Source: Chloroflexota bacterium (GTDB taxonomy: Bacteria; Chloroflexota; Limnocylindria; Limnocylindrales; CSP1-4). From it: 5,904 nucleotides of DNA. Numbering within the stretch: the first letter of the stretch is position 1; each line of letters starts with the position of its first letter. The stretch covers positions 1 through 5,904 of the forward strand of contig JAKAHL010000142.1 in the NCBI GenBank assembly GCA_021815005.1. Reading direction: 5' to 3'. This document shows, piece after piece, positions 1 through 5,904 of the stretch. The position numbers were made by a program, and so were the translations under genes. The notes under the pieces were generated by a model. That model had not been told where the DNA came from and did no database searches. It saw only the letters and a list, made by a program, of their open reading frames with translations.

Positions 1-504
1 GAGCCGCGTCGCCGCCACGACATCCGCGAGGTCGATGAAGGCGCCGAGTCCCGGACCGCGTGCCGGCGCCATGGCAAAGCGCTCGTAATCGCTCTCCCCG
101 GCGAGGACGGCGACGGGGCGCAGGCAGATCGTGGCGATACCGGTTTCCTCGGTAAAGACACGGCACATCTCCTCTGCGAGCCACTTCGCGAGCCCATAGG
201 CACGAAAGCTCGGCGCCGCAGCCTCGTCGTCGCGGGGGCGCGGGGCCGGCTCAGGCGCCAACGGCCCCGGGCGGGCGGCCGCGGCCTCGCGTCGGGCCCA
301 GTCCTGGAACGCGGGGCAGACCGCGAAGGCCGGTGAGAGGCAGTACGCGTCCTGGTGCGCGAGCGCGCGTGGGGCAGGGACGGGCTCCGCGAAACAGCGG
401 TGCCGATGGTCGGGCGCGGTCGAGCGCGCGTCGCGATCGTCGTCGAAGGCGACGAACGGGCAGGCCGGCGCACCGTCGGGGATCGGGGCTCCTCGGTCGG
501 TCAT
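1..504 (-). CDS. Cys/His-rich module fused to C-terminal half of an NAD-dependent epimerase-like protein (partial, runs off window)
   Basis: The frame is open for 168 codons from ATG at 504 to the window edge, so the C-terminus is missing. Residues 14-69 form a Cys/His-rich module: C15, H33, H35, C37, H50, C55 and C63, with CPF, HRCF, HQ..YCL and CP signatures. I recall such modules mainly from Chloroflexota proteins; metal binding is plausible but unproven. A Pro/Ala/Arg-rich linker follows (about 70-97). From residue 98 the sequence resembles extended SDR/epimerases downstream of the Rossmann core: Y103-x3-K107 matches the catalytic YxxxK, then a CLRPVAV strand (127-133) and FIDLADVVAA (157-166), like the usual DVV/DVA motif. 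The GxxGxxG NAD-binding half that should precede YxxxK is absent, so oxidoreductase activity is doubtful. The start has no Shine-Dalgarno but lies 7 bases after a TATGAT box. ATG at 516-514 is an in-frame alternative adding four residues. The frame is solid; the epimerase assignment is moderate. Confidence 0.62.
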   Translation of the reverse strand, partial: MTDRGAPIPDGAPACPFVAFDDDRDARSTAPDHRHRCFAEPVPAPRALAHQDAYCLSPAFAVCPAFQDWARREAAAARPGPLAPEPAPRPRDDEAAAPSFRAYGLAKWLAEEMCRVFTEETGIATICLRPVAVLAGESDYERFAMAPARGPGLGAFIDLADVVAATRL

Positions 505-511
505 CAGCGGG

Positions 512-540
512 ATCATACCCGTCCGGGCCACCACGGTCCC
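512..540 (-). promoter_or_regulatory. Candidate promoter for the minus-strand Cys/His-epimerase gene, leaderless type
   Basis: On the minus strand TATGAT (517-512) matches the -10 consensus in five of six positions. GGGACC (540-535), a weak -35 match, lies 17 bases upstream. The last base of the -10 box is 7 bases from the ATG at 504, so transcription would begin at or next to the start codon. With no Shine-Dalgarno, this fits a leaderless mRNA. It is inferred from sequence only. Confidence 0.45.
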
Positions 541-622
541 TGTGCCGTCACCGGGTGCCGGGCCAACTTGGGCCGGGCCAGCAACGCAATCGCCACGCAA
601 CCCGGCCGTGAGCGGACGGGGA

Positions 623-651
623 TGGACCGAAGCGCGCCGGGCCGGTACGCT
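623..651 (+). promoter_or_regulatory. Candidate promoter driving the leader ORF and atypical response regulator
   Basis: TGGACC (623-628) and TACGCT (646-651) are separated by exactly 17 bases, matching -35 TTGACA in four of six positions and the TAnnnT core of a -10 box. A start near 658 would leave about 55 bases of leader before the 17-codon ORF. The match is moderate, and in such GC-rich DNA it may be chance. The rest of the 505-763 gap holds the opposing promoter and the short ORF; I see no RNA gene or terminator there. Confidence 0.3.
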
Positions 652-713
652 GCGCGGCCCGGGCAGTGCGCGAGCGGCACCGCCAACCCTGACGCGAGGA
701 GGGACGCCGAGCG

Positions 714-767
714 ATGGCGACGACGGCGGGACCCCGGCCGGCGCCCACTCACGGAGTTCGCCGATGA
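714..767 (+). CDS. Candidate 17-aa leader peptide, coupled to the response regulator by ATGA overlap
   Basis: AGGAGGG (697-703) is a strong Shine-Dalgarno 10 bases before ATG at 714. The frame encodes MATTAGPRPAPTHGVRR and stops at TGA 765-767, which overlaps the regulator ATG at 764 as ATGA. A good ribosome site for a peptide ending exactly on the next start is typical of translational coupling or a regulatory leader. The peptide is Pro/Arg-rich and has no recognisable domain, signal sequence or run of one amino acid that would indicate classical attenuation. The regulator has its own weaker GGAG (753-756), so the short ORF could be incidental. Existence as a translated product is inference. 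Confidence 0.4.
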   Translation: MATTAGPRPAPTHGVRR

Positions 768-1519
768 GCCCGGCCGGTCCGACGGACGGGGCAGGGCACG
801 GCGTCGTCCGCGTCACCGATGCGCGCATCCGGGCGCTCGTCGCCGACGGCGACCCGCGCCGTGTCGGCGAGATCGTCCACATGCTCGGCGAGGCGGGCAT
901 CGAGGCCGTCACCGCGTACCGCGGCGCGTCAGCGCTGGCGCGCGTCGCGGACGAGGCACCGGACCTCGTGATCGTTGGCGACCGGCTCGGCGACGGGCCT
1001 GCCGTGGAACTGATCCCGCGGATCCTCGGCCGGGTCCGGCTGCCGATCCTCGCCCTGTCCGCGCATCCGGACGACCGCGTGGTCGTCGCCCTCCTGGACG
1101 CCGGTGCGGACGACGTGCTCAACGCCGCGTTCCGCCCGCCTGAGCTGCTGGCGCGACTCCGCGCGCTGCTGCGCCGGGTCGGCGCCCCGAGCCAGGGACC
1201 GGCCGCCGGTCCCCTGCCCGACGGCCTGGTGGTGGACCCGGGCCGGCGCGAGGCGAGCGTCCGCGAGCAGCCCCTGGTCCTCACGCCCACCGAGTTCGAG
1301 CTCCTCGTCCTGATCGCGCTCCGCCGCGGCGACGTGGTGGACCACCGGACCCTGCTGCGGGCGGTCTGGCCCGGCCGCCCCGATGCGGACGCGGACCTGC
1401 TTCGGACCCACCTGACGCACCTCAACGCGAAGCTGATCGGGGCGGGGCACCCGGGACTCCGGAACGTCCGGTCCTCGGGCTATGCCCTGCGCGTCACGGG
1501 CGCGCAGTCCTTCCGCTAG
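764..1519 (+). CDS. Atypical OmpR/PhoB-family response regulator with degenerate receiver domain
   Basis: This 251-residue protein has the two-domain layout of OmpR/PhoB transcription factors. A receiver-like domain spans about 21-139 and a C-terminal winged helix about 152-244 (LTPTEFELL at 173-181, recognition-helix region near 209-224, VRSSGYAL hairpin at 235-242). The receiver fold is recognisable (RALVADGDP, PDLVIVGD, ILALSA, GADDVL, then RPPELLARLRALLRR), but phosphorylation residues are missing. The acidic pair is D28-G29 rather than Asp-Asp, the acceptor position is G72 (Asp shifted to 73), and the LTKPF motif is LNAAF, with A121 for Lys and A122 for Pro. The switch Ser S99 is kept. 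It probably binds DNA independently of phosphorylation, as in other atypical regulators. ATG 764 was chosen because it has GGAG at 753-756 and precedes the domain by 20 residues; the frame is open back to 542 but the upstream part is unlike the protein. No histidine kinase is adjacent. Confidence 0.88.
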   Translation: MSPAGPTDGAGHGVVRVTDARIRALVADGDPRRVGEIVHMLGEAGIEAVTAYRGASALARVADEAPDLVIVGDRLGDGPAVELIPRILGRVRLPILALSAHPDDRVVVALLDAGADDVLNAAFRPPELLARLRALLRRVGAPSQGPAAGPLPDGLVVDPGRREASVREQPLVLTPTEFELLVLIALRRGDVVDHRTLLRAVWPGRPDADADLLRTHLTHLNAKLIGAGHPGLRNVRSSGYALRVTGAQSFR

Positions 1520-1639
1520 GCCCGGCGCAACGCGCCCGACCCATTCCCGTGGCCGGAGGGGAAGGCCAATGCAACCCTCCCGCATCCGCTTCTCCCCACT
1601 TCCTCCCTGTGGCCCCCGCACGCCTGCCCTCAGCATCCG

Positions 1640-1661
1640 GCCACCGGTGGCAGACGGCCAC
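1640..1661. repeat. Palindrome GCCACCGGTGGC plus a further GCCAC arm, possible operator or alternative hairpins
   Basis: GCCACCGGTGGC (1640-1651) is a perfect 12-bp palindrome. The word GGCCAC occurs at 1639-1644 and again at 1656-1661. As RNA, GTGGC (1647-1651) could pair with GCCAC (1657-1661) around the loop AGACG, competing with pairing inside the palindrome. It ends 21 bases before the permease start and just before its Shine-Dalgarno, so it could be an operator or affect translation. Function is inferred from position only. Confidence 0.3.
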
Positions 1662-1667
1662 TGGCCT

Positions 1668-1674
1668 AGGAGGG
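1668..1674 (+). promoter_or_regulatory. Strong ribosome binding site AGGAGGG for the permease
   Basis: AGGAGGG lies 8 bases before ATG 1683. It is a near-perfect Shine-Dalgarno at ideal spacing and is the main reason for choosing 1683 over the in-frame ATG at 1569, which has its own GGAGGGG 7 to 9 bases upstream. Confidence 0.7.
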
Positions 1675-1682
1675 CGCAACCC

Positions 1683-3260
1683 ATGGCCTCCGCGCCGACA
1701 ACGCCTGCGCCCGACGCAGGCGGCATGAAGCGGACCTTGAGCCTGACTGGCCTGACGATCAACGCGATGGCGCTGATCGCGCCGGGCGCGTTCCTGTGGA
1801 CGACGTTCCAGTCGCAATCCCTGCAGGCGGTTGCCGGCCAGACAACGGCGCCCGACATGGTCCCGGGCCTGCTGTTCGCTCTCGTCCTCGCCTTCCTGAC
1901 CGCGCTCTCGTACTCGGAGCTGGCGAACCTCTACGCGAACGCCGGCGCGGGGTCCTCCTACTACTTCGCCGAGGCGGCGTTCCTCGAGCGCGAGGAGGCG
2001 TTCCACTACAAGTTCGCCCGCCTGGCCAAGTTCATCGTCGGCTGGGTCTCGCACCTCTACTACTGGATCTACCCCGGGATCATGGTGGCCTTCACCGGGG
2101 TCTTGGTGGTGTACATCGTCGGCCTGTTCGGGGTCACGCTGTCCACACCCGTCGAGGTGGGCGTCACGGTCCTGTTCGCGGCGCTGACCGGCGCCATCGC
2201 GTTCCGGGGCATCTCCGGCTCCACGATGACCGCGGTGGTGATCAACGTGATCCAGCTGACGGCGCTCGTGGTCTTCTCCGCCCTCGCCGTCGCCTACCGG
2301 CTCACGCACCCCGACGCCGGGTATGTCCACGACGGCATCACGTCCGTCGTCCTGCCGCACTCGATGTCGAACGTCCTGTTCCAGGGCACGATCGCCATCC
2401 TCCTGCTGGTGGGCTTCGAGTCCGTCACCGCGCTCGGCGCCGAGGCGATCAACCCCAAGCGCGACGTCCGACGCGCCGTCCTGCTCTCGCTCGCCATCCA
2501 GGGCGGCATCGCGTACGTGCTCGAGTACGTCTCGGCCAACCTGTTCGTCAACAGCAGCCTGACCTACCCGGCTGCCGGGCCGTCGGGCGCCACATCCACG
2601 GTCAGCGGCTACGCGGCCGCCGCGGCGTCGGGCGCGCCGGTCGGCGACATGGTGCGGTTCATCGGCGACCACATGCTTGGCGGGACGGGCCTCCCGCTCG
2701 CGCTCATCCTTGCCGCGACCGTGCTCATCGCGCTCGTCGGGACCACGCTCGCCTGCCTCAACACCGGCGTCCGGATCACCTACGTCATGGGCCGCGACAA
2801 GGAGATGCCCAGCATCCTGGGCACGCTCCACGGCAGGTACGCGACACCGCACTACGGCGTGCTCGCGCTGGCCGGCGTGTCGGCGGCCATCGGCGCCTAT
2901 GGCGTGCTCTCGGCCGACAACCTGCTCCAGACGATCCTCGCGTCCAATGTCGGGACGTTCCTCGTCTACGGCATGACCAACCTGATCGTGATCTTCGCGT
3001 TCTGGCACCGAGCGGAGCGCAACGCCGCCAAGCACATCTTGGTGCCGATCCTGGGCACCGTCGCCAACCTCGCGATGCTGTTCGCGGTCGTCGGCCTGTC
3101 GATCGCCTCGGGCGGAAGCACCCAGGCCGACACCGTCCTCGCGCTCGGCTTCGATGCCGCGTGGGTCGCGATCGGCGCGGTCTGGCTGGTCGCCAACTCG
3201 CGGTCCACGAACCGCAGCGTGCTGGTCCGGCCGACCACGGCGAAGGCAGACGCGGCCTAG
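1683..3260 (+). CDS. APC-superfamily amino acid permease
   Basis: This 525-residue inner-membrane transporter likely moves amino acids or related amines by secondary transport; the substrate cannot be read from sequence. The family is supported by a TM1 glycine motif in LIAPGAF (31-37), the TM6 GFES motif (244-247) followed by AEAINPKRDVRRAV (253-266), which matches the APC pattern GFE...AEE..NPRRD.PRA, and a TM8-loop segment (RITYVMGRDKEMP, 364-376) like the family's R..YAMARDG.LP. I count eleven to twelve hydrophobic segments, roughly at 22-42, 60-83, 115-150, 159-176, 182-207, 232-252, 264-290, 335-367, 391-410, 413-441, 453-475 and 484-504. The Ala/Gly/Ser-rich loop at 291-325 is longer than usual. 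The N-terminus before residue 17 is disordered-looking. ATG 1569 would add 38 Pro/Arg-rich residues with no family similarity. The phosphatase follows after 56 bases on the same strand. Confidence 0.9.
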   Translation: MASAPTTPAPDAGGMKRTLSLTGLTINAMALIAPGAFLWTTFQSQSLQAVAGQTTAPDMVPGLLFALVLAFLTALSYSELANLYANAGAGSSYYFAEAAFLEREEAFHYKFARLAKFIVGWVSHLYYWIYPGIMVAFTGVLVVYIVGLFGVTLSTPVEVGVTVLFAALTGAIAFRGISGSTMTAVVINVIQLTALVVFSALAVAYRLTHPDAGYVHDGITSVVLPHSMSNVLFQGTIAILLLVGFESVTALGAEAINPKRDVRRAVLLSLAIQGGIAYVLEYVSANLFVNSSLTYPAAGPSGATSTVSGYAAAAASGAPVGDMVRFIGDHMLGGTGLPLALILAATVLIALVGTTLACLNTGVRITYVMGRDKEMPSILGTLHGRYATPHYGVLALAGVSAAIGAYGVLSADNLLQTILASNVGTFLVYGMTNLIVIFAFWHRAERNAAKHILVPILGTVANLAMLFAVVGLSIASGGSTQADTVLALGFDAAWVAIGAVWLVANSRSTNRSVLVRPTTAKADAA

Positions 3261-3284
3261 CGCGCAGCGACCCCGCGCAGCGAC
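3261..3284 (+). repeat. Tandem direct repeat CGCGCAGCGAC x2
   Basis: The 11-base word CGCGCAGCGAC occurs exactly at 3261-3271 and 3274-3284, a 13-base period, starting right after the permease stop. It lies in the 56-base gap before the phosphatase. It may be a replication-slippage duplication or a protein-binding pair; nothing indicates which. Confidence 0.55.
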
Positions 3285-3316
3285 ACCCCGCACCACCCAG
3301 CCGAACCGGGTCGTCC

Positions 3317-4323
3317 GTGGCCGGATTGCCGCCCACCGCCGCCAGCCCCCAGGCCCCCGTTGCCGACGGGGGCCTGCCCGACGGCTGGGTCCGGGTCGAG
3401 GTCGCGGCGCTCTCCGCCTGCGGCCCGGTGCGGGACCAGAACGAGGACCGCTTGGGGTGGGCGGTCCTGGGCGAGCTCGGGTCGGTGCGCTCCCCGGGCA
3501 ACGACGAGCTGGCCTGGGCCCGGCTCGAGGGGCCGGGGATCGCCATCGCCGTCGCGGACGGGCTGGGCGGGCACAGCAACGGGGAGCTGGCCAGCCGGAC
3601 GGCCATGGGCCGCCTGCTGCGCAGGATGGGCTCACCCGACGCAGCGGCGAGGCCGGGCGAGCTGCTCCGGGCCGGGTTCGAGGAGGCGAACCAGGCGTGT
3701 CTGGCTGGCGACCTCGTGGACCCGGTGGCGTTCGACCGGGATCCGGTCGGGGCAGAGCCGCTCCCCGCGACAGAGCGGCGGCGGGCGGCGGCGTCTGATC
3801 CCAACCCGAGGCTGGGCCTCGAGCCCGGGGGCCGGAACGGACAGACCACGCTGACCGCGATCGCCCTGACCGGGCGGTCCGGCAACGTGGCCCACGTGGG
3901 CGACTGCCGGCTCTACCGCCTCCGCGCCGGCGACATCGAGCTCCTGACCGGCGACCATACCCAGGCGCGCGAGCTGGTCCGGATGCGGGTCATCAAGCCC
4001 GAGCAGCTCCTGACGCACCCAGGGCGACACCTCCTGACCCGCTCGATCGGCGGCGACCCCATCGTCCGCGTGGACGAGCGCCAGAGCGCCCCGGCCGTGG
4101 GCGACGCCTATCTGCTGTGCACCGACGGCCTGTGGAGCGGCATCACGAGCTGGGAGGCGATGGCCGCCCTGTCGGGCGACCTGCGGGCAGGCGTGGCCGA
4201 CCTCGTGGCCCGCTCGGCGGCCGCGGGCGGCGACGATAATGCGAGCGTGATCACCCTCCGCGTGACCGCCCTCGGCGGCGGCCCAGAGCCGGCGACCGGC
4301 GGCTGGCGCTTCCCGTGGCGCCG

Positions 4324-4327
<4 letters not shown>
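3317..4327 (+). CDS. PP2C-family (PPM) Ser/Thr protein phosphatase
   Basis: This 336-residue cytoplasmic protein should be a metal-dependent Ser/Thr phosphatase, the eraser partner of the adjacent kinase (PstP-like role). PP2C motifs occur in order: RDQNEDRLGW (39-48, metal ligand D44), AVADGLGGHSNGE (78-90, D81), GQTTLTAIAL (175-184), VGDCRLYRL (194-202, Cys where GDSR is usual), GDHTQ (212-216), LTRSIGGD (240-247), LLCTDGLW (266-273, D270) and GGDDNAS (304-310, D307). All main metal-ligand positions are kept. A low-complexity insert of about 45 residues (129-174) separates the motif II helix from GQTT. The C-terminus ends in a basic tail. The start is uncertain: no ATG fits, and GTG 3317 lacks a good Shine-Dalgarno. 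TTG 3326 is the alternative, since the first beta-strand begins near 3380. The frame stays open far upstream, antisense in character to no real protein, so a long fused product is rejected. The stop overlaps the kinase start. Confidence 0.9.
3350..3376 (+). other. Perfect 11-bp GC hairpin near the 5' end of the phosphatase gene
   Basis: CAGGCCCCCGT (3350-3360) and ACGGGGGCCTG (3366-3376) are exact reverse complements around the 5-base loop TGCCG. It falls in codons 12-20 of the phosphatase if GTG 3317 is the start. There is no T-run on either side, so it is not a classical intrinsic terminator. It may reduce read-through or translation of the phosphatase-kinase pair relative to the permease (inference). 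Confidence 0.6.
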
Positions 4328-5310
<983 letters not shown>

Positions 5311-5314
5311 GGCG

Positions 5315-5842
5315 TCAGCCGAACGGCGGCACCCCGGCATCGCGGCGCGCGAGCTCGACGTTGAGGTAGCGGGGGTCGTCCGTGACCTCGCGCCACTCGC
5401 CGAGCCAGGCGGGCAGGTCCACTGGCTCGCCCTCCGACGCCAGCTCCACCTCAACCACCACCAGGCCCGCGGGCTGGTCGAACACGTCGATCTCGAGGGC
5501 CTGGGCGCCGTGCGCAACGACGAAGCGGGTCTTGCGCACCGGCCTGCGGTCGGGATCGGCGCGGGCCAGCGCCGCCGCCCAGTCGGCCTCCGAGATGGCG
5601 TCCTCGGCCTCGTCGAAGCTGAACCGGCCTACCCGGCGCTTCGCGGTCCGGCGGAAGGACACCGTCCCGTCCGCGAGCTCCGTCCGGCGGACGCGCACCG
5701 CCTCGGCGCGGTCGGACGGGTCGAGCCGCAGGTACACCTGCTCGATGCGCAGGGCCAGCGCGCCGTGGGCCGCCAGCGTCGCCGGGTCCGGGGCCCCGCG
5801 GAGCCGAAACTTGCGCTCGATCTCGATCCCGTGCGGGCTCAC
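5315..5842 (-). CDS. CYTH-domain protein (triphosphate tunnel metalloenzyme family)
   Basis: This 175-residue protein fits a single CYTH domain, a family of beta-barrel enzymes that bind triphosphates and divalent metals (inorganic triphosphatase, thiamine triphosphatase and class IV adenylate cyclase members). The defining ExExK is E7-I-E9-R-K11. Further tunnel residues follow in the expected order: VRVRR (R50, R52), TAK (K68), E78/E80, KTR (K104, R106), EIDVF (E117, D119), EVEL (E131, E133) and the closing VTDDPRYLN (153-161). This spacing resembles bacterial stand-alone CYTH proteins, likely inorganic triphosphatases; cyclase activity cannot be excluded. No CHAD domain is fused or adjacent in the window. 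The start is GTG 5842, chosen because ExExK follows within seven residues and no in-frame start lies just upstream; ATG 5850 is out of frame and stops after three codons. The gene converges on the kinase with four bases between the stops. Confidence 0.9.
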   Translation of the reverse strand: MSPHGIEIERKFRLRGAPDPATLAAHGALALRIEQVYLRLDPSDRAEAVRVRRTELADGTVSFRRTAKRRVGRFSFDEAEDAISEADWAAALARADPDRRPVRKTRFVVAHGAQALEIDVFDQPAGLVVVEVELASEGEPVDLPAWLGEWREVTDDPRYLNVELARRDAGVPPFG

Positions 5843-5848
5843 GCGCGC

Positions 5849-5854
5849 ATGGTA
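5849..5854 (-). promoter_or_regulatory. Candidate -10 box of a leaderless promoter for the CYTH gene
   Basis: On the minus strand TACCAT (5854-5849) fits the TAnnnT -10 core and lies 6 bases before the GTG at 5842. There is no Shine-Dalgarno in front of that GTG. Transcription would begin at or beside the start codon. No good -35 is seen at 17 bases. The remaining bases up to 5904 show no gene. Confidence 0.35.
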
Positions 5855-5904
5855 CCCGGGCAGGCCGGGCGGGCGGCCGAACGCCCGCCGACGCCTTGTG
5901 CGTC

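Larger units (their letters stand above)
1520..1682 (+). other. Intergenic region between regulator and permease, with a candidate structured leader
   Basis: This gap holds two Shine-Dalgarno/start pairs in the permease frame: GGAGGGG (1555-1561) with ATG 1569, and AGGAGGG (1668-1674) with ATG 1683. A 12-bp palindrome lies at 1640-1651. I see no convincing -10/-35 pair and no intrinsic terminator with a T-run after the regulator stop, so read-through from the regulator is possible. I could not match the region to a known riboswitch class. Confidence 0.4.

Noticed and set aside
542..763. N-terminal extension of the response regulator from ATG 542
   Set aside because: 74 low-complexity residues with no receiver similarity, no Shine-Dalgarno at 542, and overlap with the promoter region; ATG 764 has GGAG at good spacing.
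355..1143. Plus-strand frame of 262 residues across the divergent promoter region
   Set aside because: Arg/Gly-rich composition, no domain; it overlaps the real regulator and the minus-strand partial gene.
1544..1563. TTCCC/GGGAA hairpin as a terminator after the regulator
   Set aside because: Only five pairs with a ten-base loop and no T-run; the right arm is better explained as a Shine-Dalgarno.
1520..1682. Riboswitch upstream of the permease
   Set aside because: I could not fit the gap to conserved cores of riboswitch classes I know (glycine, c-di-AMP, guanidine); left as possible structure only.
1796..3316. In-frame upstream extension of the phosphatase through the permease gene, giving an 843-residue frame
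   Set aside because: The first 500 residues are Arg/Pro/Gly-rich out-of-frame translation of the permease; PP2C similarity begins only after 3317.
1494..3635. Long minus-strand frame of 713 residues opposite the permease
   Set aside because: Highly charged, repetitive composition typical of antisense shadows in GC-rich DNA, with no domain; the permease on the plus strand has clear family motifs.

Overview
This is a very GC-rich stretch (70% or more by eye) with one partial gene, five complete genes and a candidate 17-codon leader ORF. The coding strand alternates and most intergenic gaps are short. High GC, GTG starts, likely leaderless promoters and a Cys/His-rich module of a kind I associate with Chloroflexota (pattern CPF..., HRC..., HQ..YCL, CP) suggest a Chloroflexota bacterium. 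An actinobacterium is the main alternative. No rRNA, phylogenetic marker or mobile element is present to settle it.

Layout: (1) 1-504, minus strand, running off the left edge: an open frame joining a Cys/His-rich N-terminal module to the C-terminal half of an NAD-dependent epimerase-like protein, with no Rossmann half between them. (2) 505-763: a divergent promoter region with a candidate -10 box for each direction and, at 714-767, a short ORF with a strong Shine-Dalgarno sequence whose stop overlaps the next start. (3) 764-1519, plus: an OmpR/PhoB-type regulator with a degenerate receiver lacking the phospho-acceptor Asp and the conserved Lys. (4) 1520-1682: a 163-base gap with a palindrome and two in-frame start candidates for the next gene. 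(5) 1683-3260, plus: an APC-superfamily amino-acid permease. (6) 3317-4327, plus: a PP2C-type Ser/Thr phosphatase with all main motifs. (7) 4324-5310, plus: a PknB-like Ser/Thr kinase, overlapping the phosphatase by GTGA and ending in one transmembrane helix. (8) 5315-5842, minus: a CYTH-domain (triphosphate tunnel) protein, converging on the kinase with 4 bases between the stops.

How they may work together: the phosphatase and kinase form a translationally coupled writer/eraser pair for Ser/Thr phosphorylation. The permease lies 56 bases upstream on the same strand, so it may be co-transcribed and could be a target of the pair (inference). The regulator probably acts without phosphorylation by a histidine kinase, and none is encoded here. 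I do not see a clearly new multi-gene defence or mobile system. The points most worth a second look are the Cys/His-epimerase fusion, the pseudo-receiver with its coupled leader ORF, a perfect 11-bp GC hairpin at the 5' end of the phosphatase gene, and two minus-strand genes that look leaderless.
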